Assembly: GCA_030600605.1 (NCBI GenBank)
Contig: JAUVLT010000003.1
Coordinates: forward strand, 1-50,298
From: Mycoplasmatota bacterium
Lineage (GTDB): Bacteria; Bacillota_I; Bacilli_A; Izemoplasmatales; Izemoplasmataceae
Length of the DNA stretch: 50,298 nt
Direction of reading: 5' to 3'
The position numbers and the translations under genes are program-made. The notes under the pieces are model-generated. The model was not told the DNA's origin. It was given only the letters and a program-made list of their open reading frames with translations, and did not search any database. Of the stretch, positions 42,298 to 50,298 are shown one piece after another (positions within the stretch are counted from its first letter, which is position 1; the number at the start of each line of letters is the position of its first letter).

Positions 42298-42772
42298 GAA
42301 TAATATCCTCCATTATAATGTCATAGGTAAATAATACCATTCCGATAACCAAACATATGTCAGCAACATTAAAGATTGGGAAATCATATCCGAAAATATA
42401 AAAATCTAAAAAATCAACTACTTCTTGAAATAGTAAACGATCAATAAAATTACCTATTGCTCCCGCAATAAGCAATATTACTGCGAATGAGTATAATTTT
42501 TTTAGATTAAAATCCACTTCTTTTATTAGGTAGTAAAACAATACAAAAGCAACAAGAGTAATGAAATAAAATATTGTCATTTGTCCGGTCAATATTCCCC
42601 ATGCTCCACCAGTATTGCGATGAGAACTAATTAAAAAGAAATTATTAATTACGGTATAATGTTGTCCAATATCCATTGTTTTTACAATGAATTGTTTTGT
42701 AATTTGATCTAAAGCAATAAGTAGTAAAACACTAATTATAATAATATAATGTTTCGTTTTCATATATGACAC
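42278..42772 (-). CDS. lspA: lipoprotein signal peptidase
   Basis: ALDQITKQFIV, SSHRNTGGAWGIL, AGAIGNFIDRL, VVDFLDF, FPIFNVADICLVIG. Confidence 0.95.
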   Translation of the reverse strand: MSYMKTKHYIIIISVLLLIALDQITKQFIVKTMDIGQHYTVINNFFLISSHRNTGGAWGILTGQMTIFYFITLVAFVLFYYLIKEVDFNLKKLYSFAVILLIAGAIGNFIDRLLFQEVVDFLDFYIFGYDFPIFNVADICLVIGMVLFTYDIIMEDIIHARNKD

Positions 42773-42778
42773 CTTCTT

Positions 42779-43138
42779 TTATCTAACGTAAGTATAAATA
42801 ATTGTAAATAGTACTAATAGCAGCAAAGCGGCTATAATGCTTATGATAAGATGAATTCTATCATAAGCAATTTCATCGGATCGATCTCCGTAATTCTTCA
42901 AAGTACTGATGATAACCCTATTTGTAAAAAATGAAAGAATAACTAGTAAAATGTATAATCCTATTAAAATATATAATAGATGATACACATATAATAGCAT
43001 AACATTCACAGTAAGTGTTACTAAAAGAGTTGCTGGAAAAATAAAGAAAATAAGACCAGTAAGAAAACTCTTAAAAATAGCACTAGGTAAATAGAAAATT
43101 GGCAAATCTCTCAAACGATTATATTTATTATTATTCAT
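42779..43138 (-). CDS. small membrane protein of unknown function
   Basis: Hydrophobic segments; overlaps the upstream gene by 8 nt in an operon. Confidence 0.65.
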   Translation of the reverse strand: MNNNKYNRLRDLPIFYLPSAIFKSFLTGLIFFIFPATLLVTLTVNVMLLYVYHLLYILIGLYILLVILSFFTNRVIISTLKNYGDRSDEIAYDRIHLIISIIAALLLLVLFTIIYTYVR

Positions 43139-44153
43139 TTACATCACCAACCTGATAATTAAGTAAATATTCTAGAGCTTCTTCAAAACTACTTACTCCT
43201 ACTAAAATCATATCGGTTTCTAATTGATTATAAATTTCAAGTGCTTCAATATAATTATCGTCGTCTTCATCTGTTAGGTGAGGAATAAAAAAGATATCGA
43301 TATTATTAAGTGAAGCAGTAATTATCTTTTGTTTAACACCACCTATATACCCAACAGTACCATCAATACTTATTGTACCTGTTCCAGCAATTTTTAGTCC
43401 TGGTGCTAAATCATTTTCACTTAACTGATTATAAATAAATAATGCTTGCATTAGTCCTCCACTTGGACCGCCTATATTTGTATCTATAATTTCGTAATTG
43501 ATAGTTGTATCAATTATTTCAGTATAGTGAGCTAAATAAACACCAAGCGAACAACTACCATCATCAAGTTCATTCTTTTTAGCATGAACAGTCATTTCTT
43601 CATTGTTTCTTAGTATTTTAAATTCAACAACATCGTTACACTGGATATCAGAAATAGCGTTTTCGTAATCAATACTACCGTTTATTTCTAATATCTTGTC
43701 ACCGATCATTAAAGAATCTGGTGTTAAGTAATCAAAAGTTAAATAAACTGTTAAGTATGTTGCGTAATTTACGTTATATCCAGCATATTCAATTCCGACT
43801 AATAAACTTGTAAATAAAGAGTCATCTTTCATTAAGTAACTCATTTTATCTAAATCATTTAAATCAAGATTATCATAATAGTCTGGAAAATTTTCGACTG
43901 TTACAGTGTTTTCGATGTTTCCAAGTAAATACTGTAAAATAGTAACACCATCAAGTACGACAACACTAGTAGTATGAAATGAACTACTTGTATGATATGC
44001 TTCTTCTATTACAATAAAAGAACTAATATCTTCGTTAAATCCAGGAGCTGTAATTGAATAGTCTATTTTGAATGTACTTACTCCCATTAAAGGTATAAAT
44101 ACTAATAAAAAAGCAATTAAAAGCCTCTTATATTTACTGAATGTCTTTTTCAC
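43131..44153 (-). CDS. PDZ domain plus Lon-type serine protease domain (YlbL/SepM-like)
   Basis: DSLMIGDKILEINGSID (PDZ); GGPSGGLMQALFIYNQL, GLKIAGTGTISIDGTVGYIGGVKQKI (Ser-Lys dyad). GTG start overlapping the upstream TGA stop. Confidence 0.88.
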   Translation of the reverse strand: MKKTFSKYKRLLIAFLLVFIPLMGVSTFKIDYSITAPGFNEDISSFIVIEEAYHTSSSFHTTSVVVLDGVTILQYLLGNIENTVTVENFPDYYDNLDLNDLDKMSYLMKDDSLFTSLLVGIEYAGYNVNYATYLTVYLTFDYLTPDSLMIGDKILEINGSIDYENAISDIQCNDVVEFKILRNNEEMTVHAKKNELDDGSCSLGVYLAHYTEIIDTTINYEIIDTNIGGPSGGLMQALFIYNQLSENDLAPGLKIAGTGTISIDGTVGYIGGVKQKIITASLNNIDIFFIPHLTDEDDDNYIEALEIYNQLETDMILVGVSSFEEALEYLLNYQVGDVNE

Positions 44154-44620
44154 TTTTTAAGTTTAACCTCTAACATTGGTATTTGTCGATAAATAATTTT
44201 AGCACTATCAAACATTTTTCTTGAAGCTATAAAAGAATCTTTATCATAATACTTATCTTCTAAATAGACAACTTCTCTTATTCCACTTTGAATGATTAGT
44301 TTAGCACAGTCATTACATGGAAATAAAGTAACATAAAGGGTAGTATCATCTAAACTTACTGTTGAGTTTAAAATTGCATTGGGTTCAGCATGCACAACAT
44401 ACGGATATTTTGATTCAAGCCATTCTCCTTCTTTTGTCCAAGGAAAAGTGTCATCTTCCACACCATAAGGAAATCCATTATAGCCTATTCCTACAATTCG
44501 TTTCTTGTTATTAACAATACAAGCTCCAACTTGGGTAATTGGATCTTTTGAACGCATTGATGAAAGTAATGCTACTCCCATAAAGTATTCATCCCATGAG
44601 ATATAATTTGTTCTTTTCAT
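44150..44620 (-). CDS. comEB: dCMP deaminase
   Basis: VGACIVNNKKRIVGIGYNGFPYG, VVHAEPNAIL, TLFPCNDCAKLIIQSGI. Confidence 0.94.
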   Translation of the reverse strand: MKRTNYISWDEYFMGVALLSSMRSKDPITQVGACIVNNKKRIVGIGYNGFPYGVEDDTFPWTKEGEWLESKYPYVVHAEPNAILNSTVSLDDTTLYVTLFPCNDCAKLIIQSGIREVVYLEDKYYDKDSFIASRKMFDSAKIIYRQIPMLEVKLKK

Positions 44621-44621
44621 T

Positions 44622-45545
44622 TTAGTTCCCCCTTATTAAATGCAAATTTACACTAATTTTACTGGCTAATTTGCAGTTACTATATACTAATTGAATGTTT
44701 GATTTTAACGAATCACCTTTTGTAAGTTCCGCAATCTTAGCAAGTAAATATGGTGTTGTTTCTTTACCTTTAATACCTAAGTTATTCATTTCAATCATAG
44801 CGTCATTGATTGCTTTATTAATGATATCTTTATCCATTGAGTATTCTTTACTTATTGGATTAGTAACAAGCATTCCGCCTCTTAAGTTTAATTCTAGCTG
44901 AGTGTTAAAAACACTTGCTATTTCTTTTGGGGTATCAATTTTAAAATTAACAAAGAAATCCGATTCTCTAGAATAAAAAGCTGGTAAAATGTTAGTACCA
45001 TAACCTACTACAGGTACTCCTTTAGTTTCTAGATATTCTAGTGTTAATCCTAAGTCTAAAATTGATTTAGCACCAGCACAAACTACTAAAACAGGTGTTT
45101 CAGCTAATTCTTCTAAATCAGCTGAAATATCAAAAGTAGTTTCTGCTCCACGGTGTACTCCGCCAACACCACCTGTAGCAAATACTTTAATATTTGCAAG
45201 ACTAGCGATATACATTGTTGCTGAAACTGTTGTTGCACTATCAATTTTATTAGTTACATTATAAGCGATATCACGACGTGAAGTTTTAATTATTTTATGA
45301 CCTTGTTTTCCAAGGAAATCAATTTCATCAATGCTAAGTCCTATTTTAAGTTTTCCATTTAAAATAGCAATAGTAGCTGGAATACTGCCGCTATCTCTTA
45401 CTATTTTTTCACACTCTAATGCTGTTTTTACGTTTTCAGGATAAGGCATTCCATGTGAAATAATTGTTGATTCTAAGGCAACAATTGGTAAATTATTATC
45501 TAAAGCATCTTTTATTTCTTTACTATATTCAATATATTTATTCAT
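44622..45545 (-). CDS. psuG: pseudouridine-5'-phosphate glycosidase
   Basis: VALESTIISHGMPYPENV, SRRDIAYNV, VFATGGVGGVHRGAETTFDISADL, PVVGYGTNILPAFYSRESDF. Confidence 0.95.
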   Translation of the reverse strand: MNKYIEYSKEIKDALDNNLPIVALESTIISHGMPYPENVKTALECEKIVRDSGSIPATIAILNGKLKIGLSIDEIDFLGKQGHKIIKTSRRDIAYNVTNKIDSATTVSATMYIASLANIKVFATGGVGGVHRGAETTFDISADLEELAETPVLVVCAGAKSILDLGLTLEYLETKGVPVVGYGTNILPAFYSRESDFFVNFKIDTPKEIASVFNTQLELNLRGGMLVTNPISKEYSMDKDIINKAINDAMIEMNNLGIKGKETTPYLLAKIAELTKGDSLKSNIQLVYSNCKLASKISVNLHLIRGN

Positions 45546-46437
45546 TTATTTCGGCCACCTTTTCTTTTGATAGTAATTCATTTGTTGAGTTATTTGATAA
45601 AAGTGTTAGATAAGCAAGTTTTTTAGCGTATGATAGTTTTTTCCGGTTATTTAGGGAATGTATCATGCCATGCACATAGCCACTTAAAAATGCATCTCCT
45701 GCGCCTGAAACGTTGATTATCTTATTAATTGGTATTGGCATTGTTTTAATGATTTTTTCAGTTGTTGCTAAGACAATTTCTGAGTCTTGATTTGTGATAA
45801 GGAGTGATTTAACACCACGTTTTTGCAAATCCTTAATTTGATCTAATAAGTTTGACTTATTAGTTAACATATTCAATTCTAATTGATTAACTTTTAAAAG
45901 ATCAATGTAATTCAAATGATTCTTAATCTTAGTGACCTTTTTAGTGCTTACTCCGTCCATTACAATTGTTTTGTTTGAATAGGTTACTAGTAAGTACTCG
46001 ATTGCCTTTTGAGATAAGTTATTATCAATTAATAAAATATCAAAAGAGTTGATATATGTTGATTTTGTTTTTAGAAAATCACTTGTTAATTTCTTTAGGA
46101 TGTCCATATCATTTAGGCCTAAATACAGGTCATTAGCTTTATCCATAACACCTAGATAAACACTGTTTGAGGCGTTTTTAATGTTTAAACTTTGCGAAAT
46201 ATCTATCCCCATCAATGTTAAACTTTTTTGAGCGCTTTTAGAAAAATAATCATCTCCAAAAACACTAATAAATGAGACATTATTTCCCATTCTTTTAATA
46301 TTTTCAGTAATATTTCGAGCTACTCCTCCAAAAGCGATATGAATTGTTGATAGATTAGAATCATGGAGAGTATATTCGGATTTTGTAGTCGCATAAATAT
46401 CAATGTTTTGAGCGCCAATTACAAGTACTTTTTTCAT
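45538..46437 (-). CDS. psuK: PfkB-family carbohydrate kinase, likely pseudouridine kinase
   Basis: GGVARNITENIKRMGNNVSFISVFGDD, NVSGAGDAFLSGYVHG; translationally overlapping with psuG. Confidence 0.88.
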   Translation of the reverse strand: MKKVLVIGAQNIDIYATTKSEYTLHDSNLSTIHIAFGGVARNITENIKRMGNNVSFISVFGDDYFSKSAQKSLTLMGIDISQSLNIKNASNSVYLGVMDKANDLYLGLNDMDILKKLTSDFLKTKSTYINSFDILLIDNNLSQKAIEYLLVTYSNKTIVMDGVSTKKVTKIKNHLNYIDLLKVNQLELNMLTNKSNLLDQIKDLQKRGVKSLLITNQDSEIVLATTEKIIKTMPIPINKIINVSGAGDAFLSGYVHGMIHSLNNRKKLSYAKKLAYLTLLSNNSTNELLSKEKVAEINE

Positions 46438-46445
46438 TTCTTCAC

Positions 46446-46946
46446 CTACTTTATATGTTTATAGCTTTTTAAATCAATATGGCAATAGCCATTTTGATTT
46501 TTCTCTAAATAATTTTGATGATATTCTTCTCCTTTGTAAAAAATGAGTTCTGTCGCTAACTCTATTGCAATCTTTCTATCATATTCTTTTTGTCTTATTG
46601 TAAAATAACTTTTAATAAAGGGAAATTGATCTTCATTATAGTTATAAATACCGGTGCGGTATTGAATACCAATATCATTTCCTTGTTTATTAATAGATGT
46701 TGGATCAATAATATTAAAAAGGTGATCTAGTAATTTTTTTAAAGAAATTACTTCTTCATCGTAGGTAATACTAACGGCTTCAGCGTGACCGCTAAAATTA
46801 CAAACAGCTTCATAAGTTGTTTCACCATCACCATTGATATATCCAACGGTTGTTTCTGTTACTCCATCTAGTTGTTTAAAATAAGCTTCTACTCCCCAGA
46901 AACATCCACCTGCGAATACTATTGTTTTCATAATAGGTTCCTCCAA
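46446..46946 (-). CDS. msrA: peptide-methionine (S)-S-oxide reductase
   Basis: TIVFAGGCFWGVEAYFKQLDGV, VGYINGDGETTYEAVCNFSGHAEAV, DIGIQYRTGIY, EEYHQNYLEKN. Confidence 0.97.
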   Translation of the reverse strand: MEEPIMKTIVFAGGCFWGVEAYFKQLDGVTETTVGYINGDGETTYEAVCNFSGHAEAVSITYDEEVISLKKLLDHLFNIIDPTSINKQGNDIGIQYRTGIYNYNEDQFPFIKSYFTIRQKEYDRKIAIELATELIFYKGEEYHQNYLEKNQNGYCHIDLKSYKHIK

Positions 46947-46969
46947 TGTTATCTTTTTGTAAGTGACAA

Positions 46970-47662
46970 TTATTCGATAATCTTATTTACAATATAGCTT
47001 GCAGCAAGTAAACCTGCCACTGCTGGAACAAATGAGTTTGAAGCTGGGCTACGTTCTTTTGAGTTTTGACTACAGGGTTCTTCTTTAGAATAAACTACTG
47101 GTACTTTACCAATAATACCTTCTTTTTTTAGTTTAGTTCGAATTATTTTTGCGATTGGATCGTAACTAGTCTTTGTTATTTCAGAAATTTCGAGAAGTTC
47201 AGGATGTAGTTTATTTCCTTGCCCCATTGAAGAGATAAACGGGATTCCTCTGTTTAAGCATTCTTTGATAATGTCTATTTTAAATGTAATTGTATCAATA
47301 GCATCAATTACATAGTCAATTTTATGATTGAATATTTCTGTTTTTGTTTCAAAATTATAAAAAGTATGGTAAGTAATAACTTTTAGATTTTTATTAATAT
47401 CTAAAAGTCTTTCTTTCATTACCACTGTTTTAGGTAATCCAATTGTTGAAGAAAGAGCTATTATTTGACGATTGATATTAGTTTCATCAACAATATCTTG
47501 ATCAACAATAATTAGTTTACCAATACCACTTCTAGCAAGTGCTTCTGTAGCGTGTCCACCGACACCACCAAGCCCCACTACTAAGACGGTACTATTTTGA
47601 AGAAGATTGAATTTATCTTCACCAATTAATTCAATTGTTTTTTTAAATATCATTTTTATCAC
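46970..47662 (-). CDS. tcdA: tRNA threonylcarbamoyladenosine dehydratase (ThiF/E1-like)
   Basis: LVVGLGGVGGHATEALARSGIGKLIIVDQDIVDETNINRQIIAL, DAIDTITFKIDII, GQGNKLHPELLEI. Confidence 0.92.
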   Translation of the reverse strand: MIKMIFKKTIELIGEDKFNLLQNSTVLVVGLGGVGGHATEALARSGIGKLIIVDQDIVDETNINRQIIALSSTIGLPKTVVMKERLLDINKNLKVITYHTFYNFETKTEIFNHKIDYVIDAIDTITFKIDIIKECLNRGIPFISSMGQGNKLHPELLEISEITKTSYDPIAKIIRTKLKKEGIIGKVPVVYSKEEPCSQNSKERSPASNSFVPAVAGLLAASYIVNKIIE

Positions 47663-47668
47663 CTGACA

Positions 47669-47692
47669 AAAATGACTACCTAGGTAGCCATT
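47669..47692 (-). terminator. possible terminator
   Basis: aaaatgactacctaggtagccatt; hairpin with a short T run on the minus strand. Confidence 0.4.
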
Positions 47693-48119
47693 ATTTTCTT
47701 AATAAGTTCATGTTAAAGTATTTTTGACCTACAATAAATAGTATTAAATAAGTAAATAGGAACAAAGGAATAATAACATGAGGTACATAAAATAATAATC
47801 CTCCAAGGTATATAAATAGAATTGCTATACCGAATATTCCAAAAGCAGAAATAATAATTAAAGCTAAAAACTCTTTTTGATATGAAGGTTTTAATTTTCT
47901 TTCATATTGATCTCTTGTTAGAAGAATATAAAGCATTCCTGCAATAAAGATAATTATTGTAATAATATCCGCTATTAAAACGATATTATTAACACTTGTA
48001 TGTATATGTAAATCAAAGATATATGCAACTACAAGTAATATTGGTACTAACATAAAACAAAGTGTGAAAAATACTATTAGGTTTATTTGGAATAAATTAT
48101 ATACTTTTTTTCTTTTCAT
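47691..48119 (-). CDS. membrane protein of unknown function
   Basis: Four hydrophobic segments; adjoins the AI-2E family gene. Confidence 0.65.
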   Translation of the reverse strand: MKRKKVYNLFQINLIVFFTLCFMLVPILLVVAYIFDLHIHTSVNNIVLIADIITIIIFIAGMLYILLTRDQYERKLKPSYQKEFLALIIISAFGIFGIAILFIYLGGLLFYVPHVIIPLFLFTYLILFIVGQKYFNMNLLRK

Positions 48120-49249
48120 TAGAGTAACGGCGGAGCATTAATTTCATTTGTTGTGCGAGTATTTCTTTTTTCATTATAGAATTGAATTAATACTCTAATT
48201 GTAGCTGCGATTGGTGAAGCGAATATTACTCCTAATGCTCCAAATAAACTACCAAAGAATAAGATTGAAACGATTATTAATAATGGGTGTATTTGTAGTT
48301 GTTTTCCCATAATAACTGGTTGAAAGATGTTTCCTTCTATTGTTTGTAGTACAAGGTTAACTAGTACTACTAAAAAAGGATTTGGTCCGGTGTCCTTTGT
48401 AATTATTGCATAAGCAACAACAGGAACCATTGCGATAATTGCACCAAAATAAGGAATAATGTTTGTAACTCCAACGATCATTCCGAAAACAAAGAAATAT
48501 TTTAAACCAATTAGTTTGTAGATAATTGTTGCTACTGCTCCAATTGAAAACATTAAGATTAATTGCCCTCTAACGTAAGCTCCTACTGTTTGGTTTAATC
48601 TATTACCTAAATCACTTGCGTCTTTTTCATATTTTAAAGGAATTATTGAACGAAGTGAATCATTTACTAATTCGTAATCAAGTAAATAGTAAAATAAGAA
48701 TACTGGTAAAATTAATAAAACAACAAATAACCTCACTAATGTACCTGATAATGATTTTGTTAATGAATCAATCATAGAACTAATACCGTCTTCAATAATG
48801 GTGGATTCACTAATGGTACCAGCTATCCAATCAAAGATATCTGTACCTAAGATAAAATCAGTTCTAAAATCAGTTTGGAAGTAAGCTGTAATTTTAGGAA
48901 CATCATTATCGAAGAATTGTTCAATTTGATCAATAATATATGGTGCTAAGTAAATAACAGTCAATACTAAGATAATTACGGTACCAAAATAAACGATTGT
49001 TGCGCTAAATCCTCTAGGACCAACGCCTCTTTTTTCTAATAAGCGAATAATTGGGTAGATAATTAGTGATATTAACCAAGCTAAAATAACTGGAGCTATG
49101 ACTGCTTTAAAAGCTCCGATTATTTTACTCCATAATTCACTAAATTGACTAGCCATAAATAAGACAGCTAAGAATAATAGAATTACTCCTAATATTTTTA
49201 AAGCCTTATTTAATACTTCATCACTAAAGAATTTGTTTTTATTGTCCAT
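48119..49249 (-). CDS. AI-2E family transporter / permease
   Basis: FGMIVGVTNIIPYFGAIIAMVPVVAYAI, IEGNIFQPVIMGKQLQIHPLLIIVSILFFGSLFGALGVIFASPI. Confidence 0.9.
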   Translation of the reverse strand: MDNKNKFFSDEVLNKALKILGVILLFLAVLFMASQFSELWSKIIGAFKAVIAPVILAWLISLIIYPIIRLLEKRGVGPRGFSATIVYFGTVIILVLTVIYLAPYIIDQIEQFFDNDVPKITAYFQTDFRTDFILGTDIFDWIAGTISESTIIEDGISSMIDSLTKSLSGTLVRLFVVLLILPVFLFYYLLDYELVNDSLRSIIPLKYEKDASDLGNRLNQTVGAYVRGQLILMFSIGAVATIIYKLIGLKYFFVFGMIVGVTNIIPYFGAIIAMVPVVAYAIITKDTGPNPFLVVLVNLVLQTIEGNIFQPVIMGKQLQIHPLLIIVSILFFGSLFGALGVIFASPIAATIRVLIQFYNEKRNTRTTNEINAPPLL

Positions 49250-49303
49250 TCAATCACATCCTTCAATCCATTTAATTATATCATAATATTAATATAAAGA
49301 AAA

Positions 49304-50298
49304 TTATTTAATAGTTTTGATAGATAATTCTTTTAATTGCTCTTCTGAGACTTTGCTAGGTGCTTGGGTTAATAAGCATTGAGCACTATTTGTTTTTGGA
49401 AATGCCACGACATCTCTAATGTTTTCAGTATGTACTAACAGCATTATTAAGCGATCAAATCCAAATGCTATTCCACCATGAGGCGGAGTCCCATATTTTA
49501 GGGCATCCAAGAGGAAACCAAATTTAGCTTGTTGATCCTCTTTTGAGATTCCTAGAATATCAAATACCTTGTTTTGGATTTCTTCTTTATGAATTCTAAT
49601 ACTTCCTCCCCCAAGTTCTTGTCCTTGAACAACAAGGTCATAACAATAAGCTAAAGCTTTTTTTGGGGATTTGTCTAGTAATTTTATGTCACTTTCTTGA
49701 ACCATAGTGAAGGGATGGTGAAGTGAGACATATTGTTTTTGATCTTCCTTGTATTCAAACATCGGCCAATCAATTACCCACAAGAAGTCATAATCATCTT
49801 CACTATAGAGGTTTTGTTCTTTTGCTATATAGTTTCTAAGGTTTCCTAGAGATTGATTTACGACACTTTCTTTATCAGAAACAATTAGTAATAAATCGTT
49901 TTGTTCAAGTTGTGTTTTTGAAATTAACTCTTGTTGTAAATCTTCTGGCAAAAACTTAATGATACTACCACTTAATGTATTAGTATATTTTAAGTATGCC
50001 ATTCCTTTTGCTTGAAATGTTTTGATATATTCTGTTAATTTATCAATCCCCTTACGTGAATATAATGAAGCACCATTTTTCACTTTAATAGCTTTTACTA
50101 TTCCACCGTTAGAGATGTTTGAAGTAAAAACACTAAATGATGATTTATTCGCTATATCCGTAATGTTAATTAAACACATTTCAAATCTAGTATCCGGCTT
50201 ATCAGTACCGTATTTCTCTATAGCTTCTTTATAAGTAATTCTTGGAAATTGGTCAGTTAAATTAATATTTTTAACTTTTTTCATAACATGTTTAATCA
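49304..50298 (-). CDS. aspS: aspartyl-tRNA synthetase, C-terminal part (frame stays open to the window edge)
   Basis: FPRITYKEAIEKYGTDKPDTRFEM, WVIDWPMFEY, HHPFTMVQESD, YDLVVQGQELGGGSIRIH, GTPPHGGIAFGFDRLIMLL. The frame continues upstream of ATG 50284 (...IKHV). Confidence 0.95.
   Translation of the reverse strand, partial: IKHVMKKVKNINLTDQFPRITYKEAIEKYGTDKPDTRFEMCLINITDIANKSSFSVFTSNISNGGIVKAIKVKNGASLYSRKGIDKLTEYIKTFQAKGMAYLKYTNTLSGSIIKFLPEDLQQELISKTQLEQNDLLLIVSDKESVVNQSLGNLRNYIAKEQNLYSEDDYDFLWVIDWPMFEYKEDQKQYVSLHHPFTMVQESDIKLLDKSPKKALAYCYDLVVQGQELGGGSIRIHKEEIQNKVFDILGISKEDQQAKFGFLLDALKYGTPPHGGIAFGFDRLIMLLVHTENIRDVVAFPKTNSAQCLLTQAPSKVSEEQLKELSIKTIK

Noticed and set aside
47669-47692. Palindrome gactacctaggtagcc as a binding site
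   Set aside because: More simply explained as a hairpin just downstream of the stop of the 47691-48119 gene.

Overview
AT-rich, densely packed bacterial chromosome segment, mostly minus-strand. The gene content resembles a deep Firmicutes/Mollicutes-related lineage (Izemoplasma/Haloplasma-like is an inference only; no rRNA is present to place it). Tryptophan is encoded by TGG throughout, so the standard bacterial code applies. Housekeeping content: ftsZ (partial), tgt, queA, ruvB, xerD-type recombinase, hemW, lepA, yaaA, RNase P RNA (rnpB), pnp, rpsO, ribF, truB, trxA, mutS2, rnhC, ferritin, a YolD/Y-family polymerase pair, rluD, lspA, Lon-like PDZ protease, comEB, psuG/psuK, msrA, tcdA and aspS (partial). 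The main points for follow-up are: (1) a two-gene operon (11.2-17.7 kb) encoding giant coiled-coil proteins of 1193 and 978 aa with no recognisable family; (2) a lipoprotein at 37.3-38.6 kb that looks like a PPEP/anthrax-lethal-factor-type metalloprotease whose HExxH is degenerated to QMIGT; (3) a preQ1-I riboswitch-like aptamer directly before a queuosine-precursor transporter; (4) a perfect cre (CcpA) site and an inverted repeat in front of tryptophanase; (5) deoB interrupted by one in-frame TGA, in a window where TGA is otherwise almost unused as a stop; (6) a split ~1400-aa acyl-CoA dehydratase-activase-type protein. No CRISPR array, tRNA, rRNA, IS element or prophage was recognised.
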